A stretch of DNA of 64,000 bases from Bacteroidota bacterium (GCA_018266735.1 JAFDZT010000005.1:62001-126000); one strand, 5' to 3'; shown: positions 37,159 through 46,008, counted from the stretch's first letter. The notes: generated from the letters alone by a model not told the origin. Made by a program: numbers and translations.

Positions 37159-38124
37159 ATGCCAATACGCTCAGCCAATCGGCTGACGAGGATAGGTGTC
37201 TTTTACGATGGCAACTATTTCCTCCATGTCAGCAACTACTACGCCTATAACCACGCGCGCAGTAGCCGGATCAGTATCGCTGGTCTTCATGAGTTCATTC
37301 GCCACCAAGTGGCAGAAGAAGAAGGTATCGATGTTCGGTCCAGCCAGATCGTCGATGCACATTTCTTCCGTGGACGGATCCCCGCCCAAGAGGCAAGTCA
37401 ACGTGGGAACATGCTTTTCTATGAACGTGTGTTCGACGACATTCTCATGTGGGAAGGGGTGATCACCCATTACCTTCCGATGCGCAACACCAATGGAAAG
37501 CGCGAAGAGAAGGGTATCGATGTGTGGTTCGCGCTTGAGGCCTATGAACTCACACTCTTGAAGGAGTTCGATGTTGTTGTGCTCCTTACGTCGGACAGCG
37601 ACTACGTGCCACTCGTGCGGAAGCTCAACACAACGGGCGCGAAGGTGATGTTGTTGTCGTGGGATTTCGAGTTCACGGATAACGAGGGCAAACACATCGT
37701 TACGCGCACGTCGCAAGAGTTGCTGGAAGAAGTGACGTACCCGATCGCCATGCACGACCTGATCGAAAGCCGTGTTCGCAAGAACGATGTTATCACGAAC
37801 AATCTCTTCGTTCACAAAGAAGAACGTCCACAGCGCCAAGTGGCCTATTCCACGGCCGTACCGCTACCACAAGACGTAGAAGAGGGTATTGCTGCAGGAC
37901 CGATCGACTCCGGTGTGAGTGAAGAACGGTTCGACAGCTTTGTCTTGAGCCTGAAGTCCGGGTATGGCTTCATCAAGTATCCACCGAACAACCTGTTCTT
38001 CCACCTTTCAGATCTTGTTGAAACCGAGTTCGAGGATCTTCGCGTTGGAGATCATGTCGACTTCAACATCGGCTACAACGACAAGGGTGAACAAGTGGCA
38101 AAGAACGTTCGTCTCCTTCTATGA
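37159..38124 (+). CDS. NYN-domain (PIN-like) ribonuclease fused to a cold-shock domain
   Basis: 321 aa. The N-terminal 200 residues are a LabA/DUF88-type NYN domain with the acidic active-site positions D17 (GVFYDGNYF), D121 (KGIDVWFA) and D146/D148 (TSDSDYVPL). After a linker, residues about 258-321 form an OB-fold like cold-shock proteins (LSLKSGYGFIKY, LFFHLSDL, VGDHVDFNIGYNDKGEQVAKNVRLL). NYN domains are Mg-dependent endoribonucleases; the cold-shock domain would bind single-stranded RNA, so this looks like a two-part RNA-processing or decay enzyme. The stop overlaps the next start as ATGA. Confidence 0.88.
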   Translation: MPIRSANRLTRIGVFYDGNYFLHVSNYYAYNHARSSRISIAGLHEFIRHQVAEEEGIDVRSSQIVDAHFFRGRIPAQEASQRGNMLFYERVFDDILMWEGVITHYLPMRNTNGKREEKGIDVWFALEAYELTLLKEFDVVVLLTSDSDYVPLVRKLNTTGAKVMLLSWDFEFTDNEGKHIVTRTSQELLEEVTYPIAMHDLIESRVRKNDVITNNLFVHKEERPQRQVAYSTAVPLPQDVEEGIAAGPIDSGVSEERFDSFVLSLKSGYGFIKYPPNNLFFHLSDLVETEFEDLRVGDHVDFNIGYNDKGEQVAKNVRLLL

Positions 38125-39260
38125 TCTCTTCGAAACTTCCTGATGTAGGAACGACGATCTTTTCGGTCATGACCGCTTTGGCCAATGACCATAAGGCCAT
38201 CAATCTTGCACAGGGGTTTCCCGACTATTCGCCCGCATCGGAGCTGCTTGATCTGGTCGCTCGTGCTTTGTACGAGGGACATAATCAGTACGCTCCGATG
38301 CCTGGCCTTCTTTTGCTTCGAGAGGCCATTTCCGTCAAGTATCGAACGCTCTACGGTCTTACCTACGACCCTGTGAGCGATGTCACCATCACACCGGGAG
38401 GGACGGCGGCTCTCTACTCGGCGATCGCAACGGTCGTTCGATCCGGTGATGAAGTGTTGATCTTCGAACCCGCCTACGATTCCTATGCGCCGGCCATTCG
38501 CGCCAATGGCGGTGTGCCGATCCCTTGCCGCCTTCTTGCCCCTTCCTACCGTCCCGATTGGGATGTTGTTCGGTCGTTGATCACAGATCGAACGGCCATG
38601 ATCATCGTGAACACACCGCACAATCCAACGGGCACCGTGTGGCCTGCCGAGGACAGAGCAACACTGGCTGCCGTTGTGGATGGAACGCGGATCGTCGTTC
38701 TCAGTGATGAGGTCTACGACCACATCTGCTTTGATGGCCTCGCCCCATCGTGCCTGGCACAACAAGAGGGGCTTCGAGAGCGGACGTTCGTGGTGACGTC
38801 CTTCGGGAAGACGTTCCACGCAACAGGATGGAAGATCGGTGCCTGCGTGGCACCATCGTCGCTCATGGCGGAGTTTCGAAAGGTCCATCAGTTCCTGGCG
38901 TTCAGCGTGCACACGCCTACGCAGGTTGCTTTGGCCACGTACATGTCGGATCCGAGCTCGTACTTGAACGTGGGCTCCTTCTATGAGCGCAAGCGAGATC
39001 TTTTTCGATCGCTGTTGCAAGGATCTTCGTGGAAGATCATGTCGTGCGAAGGTTCGTACTTCCAGCTCTTGGGGTATCGGGACTTTTCAGACGAGGCAGA
39101 TACTGTGCTGGCAGAACGCCTGACGAAAGAGATCGGTGTTGCCTCGATCCCGCTTTCACCGTTCACCACGGATGGTGTTGGTGACGGGGTCCTCCGATTT
39201 TGCTTCGCCAAAAACGATGCAACCCTCGAACAGGCCGCTCTGCGCTTACGCGCCCTCTAG
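38121..39260 (+). CDS. PLP-dependent aminotransferase, methionine/kynurenine aminotransferase (YbdL) type
   Basis: 379 aa, aminotransferase class I fold. Landmarks: NLAQGFPDYSP (26-37), PGGTAALYSA (92-101), NTPHNPTG (164-171), D196 and Y199 in SDEVYDH, and the Schiff-base lysine K230 in SFGKTFHATGWKIG. The pattern QGFPDY plus SFGKTFHATGWKIG is that of methionine aminotransferase YbdL/MtnE-like and kynurenine-oxoglutarate transaminases; methionine or aromatic 2-oxoacids are the likely substrates. Translationally coupled to the NYN gene. The 3' end overlaps the convergent M16 gene by 15 bases. Confidence 0.92.
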   Translation: MISSKLPDVGTTIFSVMTALANDHKAINLAQGFPDYSPASELLDLVARALYEGHNQYAPMPGLLLLREAISVKYRTLYGLTYDPVSDVTITPGGTAALYSAIATVVRSGDEVLIFEPAYDSYAPAIRANGGVPIPCRLLAPSYRPDWDVVRSLITDRTAMIIVNTPHNPTGTVWPAEDRATLAAVVDGTRIVVLSDEVYDHICFDGLAPSCLAQQEGLRERTFVVTSFGKTFHATGWKIGACVAPSSLMAEFRKVHQFLAFSVHTPTQVALATYMSDPSSYLNVGSFYERKRDLFRSLLQGSSWKIMSCEGSYFQLLGYRDFSDEADTVLAERLTKEIGVASIPLSPFTTDGVGDGVLRFCFAKNDATLEQAALRLRAL

Positions 39261-40511
39261 TTCTTCGTTCGGGACAATGTCCACTCGTGCCCACTTCTCT
39301 TCCGACGTGCACGCATCGATCATGGATTGTACGGCTTCCTTGGTTTGGATCACGTACTTCTCCATGAGCGTGTTCACCATGTGTGGATCGTTGTAGAACA
39401 GCGTGTGATAGCAGATGCTATCGGCAACTCCTTCGTTCTTCTGCAGCTCGTAGGCAAGCGACATGCGCGCCTTGTTCACCGCTTTCATGAAGGTCACATC
39501 GTCCACGACCACTCCTCGGATGCAGGCAAGCAACTCTGCAGCCATCATGTCCGGTGTGATGTCTTCATTGGATGCGAACACGTAGAAGGTGAGCAAGGAG
39601 GCATGGTGTCGTTTATCGAAGTAGGCGCCGACCGATGATGCGATCTGTTTCTCTTTGACCAAATGCTTGTAGAGTGCAGAGCTGCGACCACTGCCAAGAA
39701 TGTACGCAGCGATCTCTGCGGCATAGTTCGACTCATCGAGCATTCCGGGCATGTGAAAGCTCACATAGATCGCCGGAAGAGAGACATCGTCATTGATCAC
39801 ATGATGCGTACCATATCGACACATCGACGCGTCGAAGGTCGTTCGATCCTTGATCGTATCTCCCGATGGGATCTGACCAAAATGCTCCTGCGCCAAGGCG
39901 AACACCCGCTCCGGTTCGATGTCTCCGGCCACGGTGAGCACGGCATTTGAAGGTCGATAGAAACGAGAGAAGAAGTCGTGTGCATCGGACATCTGGACGC
40001 CGGCCACATCGTCCGGTGAACCATAGACCTCCCATGAGTACGGACTTGTTGGCTCGTAGGCCGTCTCTTCCATACCCTGCCGCCATTTCCCATACGGCTG
40101 GTTCTCGACGTTCTGTTTGATCTCCTCGATCACAACCTTGCGCTGCGTTTCGAGTGCATGCTCAGAGATCATGAAGTCGCGCATGCGTTCTGCTTCAAGC
40201 CAGAACCCTAGCGGAGCCTGATTTGATGGGAGATTGATGTAGTAGGTGGTGTAGTCGAAGGTGGTGTATGCGTTGTTCGATCCGCCGGCCTTCGTGCAAT
40301 ACAGGTCGTACTGTTTATCGAGACCGGTGGAGGTGTTGTCGAACATCAGATGTTCGAAAAGGTGCGCAAGACCTGTCTTTCCGCGATGTTCGTCGTGGGA
40401 TCCCACGCGATACATCACCGTGACGGTAACGTTGGGAGCTGCATGATCCGGGGCGGCGATCACGCGAAGGCCGTTGCTGAGCGTTCGCTCGTTGATGGTG
40501 ATGGTAGGCAT
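39246..40511 (-). CDS. M16 family (insulinase-like) zinc peptidase
   Basis: 421 aa from the ATG at 40511. The inverted zinc motif HLFEH lies at residues 50-54, with a downstream glutamate expected in VVIEEIKQN. One N-terminal active half plus one inactive C-terminal half (PSNAVLTVAGDIEPERV, LPAIYVSFHMPG, GRSSALYKHLVKEKQIASSV) matches processing-peptidase-like M16B enzymes. No signal peptide is seen with this start, so a cytoplasmic role is likely. No Shine-Dalgarno; a perfect TATCTTTG box ends six bases before ATG. Divergent from the M42 peptidase gene with 36 bases between starts. Confidence 0.92.
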   Translation of the reverse strand: MPTITINERTLSNGLRVIAAPDHAAPNVTVTVMYRVGSHDEHRGKTGLAHLFEHLMFDNTSTGLDKQYDLYCTKAGGSNNAYTTFDYTTYYINLPSNQAPLGFWLEAERMRDFMISEHALETQRKVVIEEIKQNVENQPYGKWRQGMEETAYEPTSPYSWEVYGSPDDVAGVQMSDAHDFFSRFYRPSNAVLTVAGDIEPERVFALAQEHFGQIPSGDTIKDRTTFDASMCRYGTHHVINDDVSLPAIYVSFHMPGMLDESNYAAEIAAYILGSGRSSALYKHLVKEKQIASSVGAYFDKRHHASLLTFYVFASNEDITPDMMAAELLACIRGVVVDDVTFMKAVNKARMSLAYELQKNEGVADSICYHTLFYNDPHMVNTLMEKYVIQTKEAVQSMIDACTSEEKWARVDIVPNEELEGA

Positions 40512-40517
40512 AGAAGC

Positions 40518-40525
40518 CAAAGATA
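40518..40525 (-). promoter_or_regulatory. TAnnTTTG -7 box of the M16 gene
   Basis: Minus-strand TATCTTTG with six bases to the ATG at 40511, implying a start of transcription at or next to the start codon. Confidence 0.55.
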
Positions 40526-40535
40526 TCGCAATTCG

Positions 40536-40543
40536 TAGTTTTG
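40536..40543 (+). promoter_or_regulatory. TAnnTTTG -7 box of the M42 gene
   Basis: TAGTTTTG with four bases to the ATG at 40548. Together with the opposite box at 40518-40525 it makes a back-to-back promoter pair within 36 bases. Confidence 0.55.
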
Positions 40544-40547
40544 GCCC

Positions 40548-41561
40548 ATGGAAACACTTCATTTGCTCCAAGAGCTCCTGGCCATCGATTCCCCATCGGG
40601 ATTCACCCATCACGCAACGGACTTCATCATGTCCACCCTCGAGAGTTTCGGCTTGCAACCGAAACGGACCGTGAAGGGGGCCGTGACCTGTGCGCTGGGG
40701 GCCACCCCGACCCTTGCGATCGCTGCCCATACCGATACGCTAGGAGCCATTGTTTCGGGCATCAACGCCAATGGAACGCTGAAGTTCTCTGTTCTCGGAG
40801 GCCCCCTCCTTCCAACCTTCGAGGGTGCGTATGTGCGCATCCATACCACGGCCGATAAGATCGTGACAGGAACGTTGCTCCTGAACAACCCTTCCGTTCA
40901 TGCGAACGGACAGGCATCGAAAGCTGAACGCACCACCGATTCCATGCACATCCGGATCGACGAACTTGTGCGTTCTGCGGCGGATGTCTTGGCCCTGGGG
41001 ATCAAGGTGGGGGACATCATCTGCTTTGATACCCGATATCAAGTGCTTCCGAGCGGCTTCATCAAAAGTCACTTCCTCGACAACAAGGCTGGCTGCTTTG
41101 TGCTCCTTGAACTCGCACGACGCTATGCAGCCTCAGGTACATCAATACCGGTCGAGTTGTTCTTTAGCACGTATGAAGAGGTTGGACACGGCGGTGCGGC
41201 CGGGTGGGCACCTTCTGTGCGAGATCTTCTCGTGATCGACATGGGTGTGGTAGGGGAAACGGTGGAAGGGAAGGAAACGGCATGCTCGATCTGCGCCAAG
41301 GACTCGGGCGGTCCGTACGACTATGCGTTTCGAACGACGCTTACGAGGTTGGCCGAGACAAACAACATTCCTCACGTTGTTGATGTGTATCCGTTCTATT
41401 CCTCGGATGGGACGGCGGCATGGCGTGCCGGTGTGGATGTTCGCGTGGCGCTGATCGGCCCTGGTGTGCACGCATCGCACGGAATGGAGCGTACACATGT
41501 GGACGGTATCAAGGCGACCATCGATCTGTGCGAAGCATACATTTCGTCTGTCAACACCTAG
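40548..41561 (+). CDS. M42 family metallo-aminopeptidase
   Basis: 337 aa. Binuclear zinc/cobalt site residues are recognisable: H61 and D63 (AAHTDTLG), D178 (HFLDNKAG), E210/E211 (STYEEVGHGG) and a late His in PGVHASHGMERTH. The order and spacing are those of M42 glutamyl/deblocking aminopeptidases (PepA/FrvX type), which form large tetrahedral complexes in the cytoplasm and trim peptides. The internal PDZ-like domain at about 75-165 is present. No Shine-Dalgarno; the promoter box lies four bases before ATG. Confidence 0.92.
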   Translation: METLHLLQELLAIDSPSGFTHHATDFIMSTLESFGLQPKRTVKGAVTCALGATPTLAIAAHTDTLGAIVSGINANGTLKFSVLGGPLLPTFEGAYVRIHTTADKIVTGTLLLNNPSVHANGQASKAERTTDSMHIRIDELVRSAADVLALGIKVGDIICFDTRYQVLPSGFIKSHFLDNKAGCFVLLELARRYAASGTSIPVELFFSTYEEVGHGGAAGWAPSVRDLLVIDMGVVGETVEGKETACSICAKDSGGPYDYAFRTTLTRLAETNNIPHVVDVYPFYSSDGTAAWRAGVDVRVALIGPGVHASHGMERTHVDGIKATIDLCEAYISSVNT

Positions 41562-41871
41562 TGTACACAAGTTGTTCACGGGAGACCTCGTGGGTAACCG
41601 GCGATGTTCTAAGGCGTTAGTGTTTCTCGAGAATGCAAGAGGAGCTTTCACACGAAACCATCCACATTTGTGAACATCGAGTGTTCATAGAAGCTGTATA
41701 GAGATGTGATATCGTGGGCGGGTGATCTTGTCAAGTGTATTCTAGAGAGAAGTCTACAGTGGTCCGTTTGCAATTCACATCATTCTGCACATATACACGT
41801 GGACATCACGACTTCGTCTAACGGTTTGATCTTGTTATGTGTTAGTGAGAAAGAGATGTTATGGTTGTGAG

Positions 41872-41889
41872 CTATCCACAGTTTCCACA
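41872..41889 (+). promoter_or_regulatory. Pair of DnaA-box-like 9-mers
   Basis: CTATCCACA differs from the consensus TTATCCACA at one base; the abutting GTTTCCACA differs at two. Both have the same orientation. Confidence 0.4.
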
Positions 41890-41952
41890 GCACTATTGTT
41901 ACTATTGCTTTATAAACCTAGAAAAGAAGAAGTTGAAGAGAGTGTGAATGTG

Positions 41953-41988
41953 AAAAACGGATGGCGTTTGTGTACACCATCCGTTTTG
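41953..41988 (-). terminator. Intrinsic terminator of serS
   Basis: Inverted repeat AAAACGGATGG (41954-41964) / CCATCCGTTTT (41977-41987) with a 12-base loop. On the minus strand the stem is followed by TTTTT, 30 bases after the serS stop codon. Confidence 0.8.
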
Positions 41989-42017
41989 TTGAAGTTGCAA
42001 CTGTTGATCAAGTGCGA

Positions 42018-43280
42018 TCAGATCTGGTCGAATCCGCAGTAAGGGCGCAATACTTCTGGAATCGATATATGTCCATCTTCCGTTTGATACTGTTCGAGAA
42101 GTGCGACCATGATCCGTGAAGTTGCAAGACCACTTCCATTCAGAGTATGCACGAAGTCAGGCTTGGAACCCTTCCCATCTTTGTGTCGAATGTTCGACCG
42201 TCGTGCTTGGTAGGCCTCGAAGTTCGTACAACTCGAGACCTCAAGCCACTTCTGTTCGAATGGTGACCAAACTTCAAGATCATAGGTTTTGGAACCTCCG
42301 AACGTCATATCACCGGTACAGAGCAGGAGAACACGGTAGGTGAATCCGAGTGCGCGCAAGATGTACTCCACGTTCCCGACCAATGACTCAAGTTCATCGT
42401 AGGATGATTCGGGTGTGACGAACTTCACCAGTTCTACTTTATTGAATTGGTGAACGCGCAAGAAACCACGAGTGTCTTTCCCATAGCTCCCTGCCTCACG
42501 ACGAAAACATGCGGAATAGCCGGCGAACTTGATCGGAAGGTCGGAAGTGCTCAGCATGTCGTCGCGGTAGAAGTTCGTGATCGGTACTTCTGCCGTCGGG
42601 ATCAAATACAATTCGTCTTTCCCGATATGGTACATATCCTCTTCGCTTTTTGGAAGCTGACCTGTTCCACGTAGTGATGCAGCATTCACAACGAACGGTG
42701 GCATGATCTCTTCGAACCCGTGAACGTTCGTGTTCGTGTCGAGAAAGAAGTTGATCAAGGCACGTTCGAGTTTTGCACCCTTTCCGATGTAGAAGCCAAA
42801 GCCGGAACCTGTGACCTTCGCACCTCGTTCGAAGTCGAGGATGCCAAGTTCTTTCGAAATGGTGATGTGATCCTTACGGAAAGATCGGTCGAGCGGTGTT
42901 CCGTGTCGTCGGACCTCGACGTTATCATCTGCGTCCTTTCCGATGGGCACACTTGGATGAGCCATGTTCGGAATGCGCAGAATATGATACTCGATCTTCT
43001 CTTCTTTATCTCGAAGATCATCGTCGTGTTCTTTGATCGCATCGGAAACAAGACGCATCTTCTCGATGAGTTCCGTCGCATCCGTTCCCTGTTTCTTGAG
43101 GATCGCGATCTCATTTGAAACTGTGTTTCGTTGAGCTTTAAGGTCTTCGACTTCTTGAATGATGGAGCGACGTCGAAGGTCGAGTGCGATCAGAGCATCT
43201 ACGTCGGACCGATCGTTCTTATTGATACAGTTTTGCTTTACAAGATCTGCGTTCTCGCGAATGAATCGAATGTCGAGCAT
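42018..43280 (-). CDS. serS: Seryl-tRNA synthetase
   Basis: 420 aa, full length. The N-terminal long antiparallel coiled coil that grips the tRNA long arm is visible at about 30-100 (RRRSIIQEVEDLKAQRNTVS ... EKMRLVSDAIKEHDDDLRDK). Class II motifs follow: TSGFGFYIGKGAKLERALINF, PTAEVPITN, FRREAGSYGKDTRGFLRVHQF split over motif 2, and motif 3 near GSGLATSRIMVALLE. It charges tRNA-Ser (and tRNA-Sec) with serine. There is no good Shine-Dalgarno; a 7-bp hairpin lies 10 bases upstream of ATG. Confidence 0.97.
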   Translation of the reverse strand: MLDIRFIRENADLVKQNCINKNDRSDVDALIALDLRRRSIIQEVEDLKAQRNTVSNEIAILKKQGTDATELIEKMRLVSDAIKEHDDDLRDKEEKIEYHILRIPNMAHPSVPIGKDADDNVEVRRHGTPLDRSFRKDHITISKELGILDFERGAKVTGSGFGFYIGKGAKLERALINFFLDTNTNVHGFEEIMPPFVVNAASLRGTGQLPKSEEDMYHIGKDELYLIPTAEVPITNFYRDDMLSTSDLPIKFAGYSACFRREAGSYGKDTRGFLRVHQFNKVELVKFVTPESSYDELESLVGNVEYILRALGFTYRVLLLCTGDMTFGGSKTYDLEVWSPFEQKWLEVSSCTNFEAYQARRSNIRHKDGKGSKPDFVHTLNGSGLATSRIMVALLEQYQTEDGHISIPEVLRPYCGFDQI

Positions 43281-43289
43281 GGGTCCGGT

Positions 43290-43307
43290 GCCTCAATTAG
43301 TTGAGGC
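43290..43307 (-). repeat. Hairpin in the serS 5' leader
   Basis: GCCTCAATTAGTTGAGGC: 7-bp perfect stem with a 4-base loop, ten bases before the serS ATG. There is no T-run after it, so it is not an intrinsic terminator for the upstream glycosyltransferase. Could mask the translation start or be a protein site. Confidence 0.45.
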
Positions 43308-43326
43308 GCAAAATAACGAAATCGGC

Positions 43327-44076
43327 TCAGCGACTTGTTTTAGACTTCGTAAGCAATGTTGCCTTGGCGACCTTGACGATCGGATACCAGGATGAGAAGA
43401 GAGACCAGATCAGGCCTTCACGTCCATTCAGGATATGTCCACCGATGATGTAGTGTTTGAAGAAATAGAGTGGCAACGAAAGCACGGTCAGTAAGAGAGA
43501 TCTTCGAGTTTCATCAGCCTTCATCTGTTGTGCTGCTTTTGAAGTGTATTCGTTGAACTTTTCAAAGTAATGGTGAAGGTCGCGATAACTATCGTGAAGC
43601 ATCTCCGCTCGAAGTGACGCAATAGGTCCGTTCACGACGACTGATTCATGGACGATCGATGAATCAAAACCGGCAAGGTCTGAATTGAACAGACGGATGG
43701 GATGGTCAACACTTGATCTCCCATGTTTGAATGTCCGGCCGAGAAAACGAAACCTTCGTGGTATGCGATAAGCGGCGTGATCTCCTTGCGTGGCGGCACG
43801 TTGGATCTCTTCTTGAAGGTCTTCAGAAAGAACCTCATCTGCATCGATCGAGAGTATCCATTTGTTCCGAGCGTGGGTGCATGCGTACTGTTTTTGCTTT
43901 CCGTACCCTGTGAATGGGTGAGAGAGAACACGGGCGTTGTATCTCTCAGCTATGGTTTGGGTGCCATCCGTGCTTCCACTGTCGACCACAACGATATCGT
44001 CACACCAGGATAGCGACAACAGCGTTGCCTCGATCCTGTCTGCCTCATTGTAAGCGATGATGACCGTGGAAACCAT
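43327..44076 (-). CDS. Family 2 glycosyltransferase, WaaE/KdtX type
   Basis: 249 aa GT-A enzyme. N-terminal STVIIAYNEADRIEATLLSL, then DDIVVVDSGSTDGT and the metal/nucleotide DxD-like SIDADEVLSEDL (DAD at 78-80). The compact size and the sequence HPIRLFNSDLAGFDSSIVHESV are those of the LPS-core beta-1,4-glucosyltransferase (WaaE/KdtX/LgtF) group. A hydrophobic C-terminal helix (LLLTVLSLPLYFFKHYIIGG) suggests attachment to the inner membrane. Expected role: adding a sugar to the lipooligosaccharide core. Confidence 0.88.
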   Translation of the reverse strand: MVSTVIIAYNEADRIEATLLSLSWCDDIVVVDSGSTDGTQTIAERYNARVLSHPFTGYGKQKQYACTHARNKWILSIDADEVLSEDLQEEIQRAATQGDHAAYRIPRRFRFLGRTFKHGRSSVDHPIRLFNSDLAGFDSSIVHESVVVNGPIASLRAEMLHDSYRDLHHYFEKFNEYTSKAAQQMKADETRRSLLLTVLSLPLYFFKHYIIGGHILNGREGLIWSLFSSWYPIVKVAKATLLTKSKTSR

Positions 44077-44104
44077 AATTCTTTACATAAACCTGGTTAT
44101 TGAT

Positions 44105-44120
44105 TGTTTCACGTGGAACT
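44105..44120 (+). promoter_or_regulatory. parS-like centromere site 1
   Basis: TGTTTCACGTGGAACT matches the ParB recognition palindrome TGTTTCACGTGAAACA at 14 of 16 positions. It overlaps the mnmG stop codon. A second copy lies at 45989-46004 at the other end of mnmG. Confidence 0.75.
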
Positions 44121-45975
44121 ATTTCAAGAACAGGGCAAGAACAGAGATATCCGATGCCGACACACCCGGAATTCTTGAGGCCTGACCCAATGAACCTGGC
44201 TTGATCCTGTTCAGCTTCTCTCGAGCCTCGGTCGAAAGCGAAGGAACGGTGTTGAACTCGAAATCGAACGGGATCAGCTTCTTTTCATTGTCTGCAAAGC
44301 GTTCAACTTCACGGAGTTGCTTCTGAATATACCCTTCGTAACGAATCTCATGGAGCGTCTGAGAGACCAGATCTTGGTGTTCTTCCACCACCGGGAGAAG
44401 GTCATATCCGGAAAGTTCGAGCAAACGATGCAGGTCCGTGGTAGGGCGCTTGGCCAATTGACGTATCCCCGCAGCCTCTGCGATAGGGTCTTCGCCCAGT
44501 TCCGCGAGAACGGGATTGACCACCGAAGGGCTGAGTTTGCCTGAATCAACATAGTTCAGCGTGGCTGTTCGGAGCTGTCGGCGACGTTCAAATCGCCCGA
44601 ATTCCGACTCTGTGATCAATCCGAACGATCTCCCATACCCGAGAAGCCGGTCATACACCGTGTCGACACGTAGCAAAAGGCGATACTCCGCCAAGGACGT
44701 GAAGATTCGATACGGTTCCTCCGTGTTCTTGTTCACCAGATCATCGATCAGCACCCCAATGTAGGCTTCCGACCTCTTCAAGACAAAAGGATCCCGTCCT
44801 AGGATGCGAAGAGCTGCGTTGATGCCTGCCACCAGACCCTGCGAGGCCGCTTCCTCATAGCCCGACGTGCCATTGATCTGACCGGCGAAGTAAAGTCCAG
44901 CCACGGCCTTCGTTTCGAGAGTAAAATGCAGTTGATAGGGGAAGAAGAAGTCATATTCAACGGCATACCCAAACTTCTGGATGACGACATTCTCGAGGCC
45001 TTTTATCGTTTTTAGCCCCTTTTCTTGGATATCTGTAGGCAAACTCGTCGAAAAACCATTCACATAGACAGAATCGGTGTACAGACCCTCAGGCTCGAGA
45101 ACAACTGGGTGACCCGGCCGTTCGGCGAATCGAGCGACCTTGTCTTCGATCGACGGACAGTATCTGGGTCCCGCTCCTTGGATCAACCCGGTGAACATCG
45201 GTGACCTATCGAACCCTGTTCTTATCAGATCGTGGGTGTGCTCCGTTGTGGCTGTGGCCCAACAGGCCAAGGTGTTCCGAACGCGCGCCGTTCGATGCGA
45301 AAATGGGATAGGGGGCTCATCTCCGTCATGGACAGTAAGCTGCGACAGATCCAAAGAACCCTTGTCTACCCTTGGTGGGGTGCCGGTCTTAAGACGCCCT
45401 TTCTCGAGCCCATGTGAGACAAGAAGGTCGGATATACGTTCTGAAGAGCGTTCACCAACCCTTCCACCCTTCGTGGACCCTGTTCCCGTCCACATCACGG
45501 CATTCAGGAAGGTCCCAGAACACAGAATGACGGCCTTGCCTAAGATCTCTTCGTTGTTTGCTGTACGAATGCCTCGAACCCTGCTACCTGAGACCAATAT
45601 CTCTGTGGCTGTCTCAGAAACGACGGTGAGACCCTTCGTTTGTAACACAAGGCTTTGGGCAAAGGTGGGGTAGAGGTCTTTGTCGTTCTGTGATCGCGGA
45701 GACCAGACTGCGGGGCCTTTGCTCTTGTTCAACGTCTTGAACTGAAGGCCGGAAGCGTCTGCGATCATGGGCATTACGCCCCCCAACGCATCGATCTCCT
45801 TGGCGAGGTGACCCTTCGCACTCCCGCCAATGCTAGGATTGCACGAGAGACGTCCGATCGTTCGGATATCCATGGAGAGAAGAGCAGTACGCATGCCCAT
45901 CTTAGCGCTTGCAATGGCAGCTTCGATCCCGGCGTGGCCGCCCCCAACCACGATTACGTCAAATTCGCGTTCCAT
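44119..45975 (-). CDS. mnmG: tRNA uridine-5-carboxymethylaminomethyl(34) synthesis enzyme MnmG (GidA)
   Basis: 618 aa, full length. FAD-binding N-terminus [16 protein letters not shown], the family signatures [23 protein letters not shown] and [31 protein letters not shown], and the C-terminal helical domain (TEPYRIF-like segment [18 protein letters not shown]) are all present. With MnmE it installs the cmnm5 group on U34 of certain tRNAs. Ribosome site AAGGA. Both ends of the gene carry parS-like sites; mnmG next to the chromosome origin is common in bacteria. Confidence 0.98.
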   Translation of the reverse strand: MEREFDVIVVGGGHAGIEAAIASAKMGMRTALLSMDIRTIGRLSCNPSIGGSAKGHLAKEIDALGGVMPMIADASGLQFKTLNKSKGPAVWSPRSQNDKDLYPTFAQSLVLQTKGLTVVSETATEILVSGSRVRGIRTANNEEILGKAVILCSGTFLNAVMWTGTGSTKGGRVGERSSERISDLLVSHGLEKGRLKTGTPPRVDKGSLDLSQLTVHDGDEPPIPFSHRTARVRNTLACWATATTEHTHDLIRTGFDRSPMFTGLIQGAGPRYCPSIEDKVARFAERPGHPVVLEPEGLYTDSVYVNGFSTSLPTDIQEKGLKTIKGLENVVIQKFGYAVEYDFFFPYQLHFTLETKAVAGLYFAGQINGTSGYEEAASQGLVAGINAALRILGRDPFVLKRSEAYIGVLIDDLVNKNTEEPYRIFTSLAEYRLLLRVDTVYDRLLGYGRSFGLITESEFGRFERRRQLRTATLNYVDSGKLSPSVVNPVLAELGEDPIAEAAGIRQLAKRPTTDLHRLLELSGYDLLPVVEEHQDLVSQTLHEIRYEGYIQKQLREVERFADNEKKLIPFDFEFNTVPSLSTEAREKLNRIKPGSLGQASRIPGVSASDISVLALFLK

Positions 45976-45988
45976 TGTTCCTTAGAAT

Positions 45989-46004
45989 AGTTCCACGTGA
46001 AACG
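45989..46004 (-). promoter_or_regulatory. parS-like centromere site 2
   Basis: On the minus strand CGTTTCACGTGGAACT, 15 of 16 bases identical to the site at 44105-44120. It lies in the 33-base gap between the GNAT gene and mnmG. Confidence 0.75.
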
Positions 46005-46008
46005 TTCC

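Larger units (their letters stand above)
41562..42017. other. Candidate replication origin region (oriC), no gene
   Basis: 456 bases between two convergent genes, clearly AT-richer than the rest of the window, where other convergent pairs touch or overlap. It holds two adjoining 9-mers like DnaA boxes (CTATCCACA and GTTTCCACA, 41872-41889), then two tandem 9-mers ACTATTGTT and ACTATTGCT (41892-41909), a TATAAA stretch, and an (AAG)3-TTG-AAG run at 41924-41938 that fits the DnaA-trio idea. The serS terminator closes it on the right. Genes near by (mnmG, mnmE) and two parS-like sites are typical of origin regions. The ORF 41839-42042 inside it looks spurious. Confidence 0.4.

Noticed and set aside
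41794..41809. ATATACACGTGGACAT in the gap as a third parS site
   Set aside because: Only the central CACGTGG agrees; about half of the 16 positions differ from the other two sites.
41839..42042. 67-codon plus-strand ORF in the AT-rich gap
   Set aside because: It covers the DnaA-box-like pair and the serS terminator, runs into the serS gene on the other strand, has no ribosome site and no recognisable sequence.
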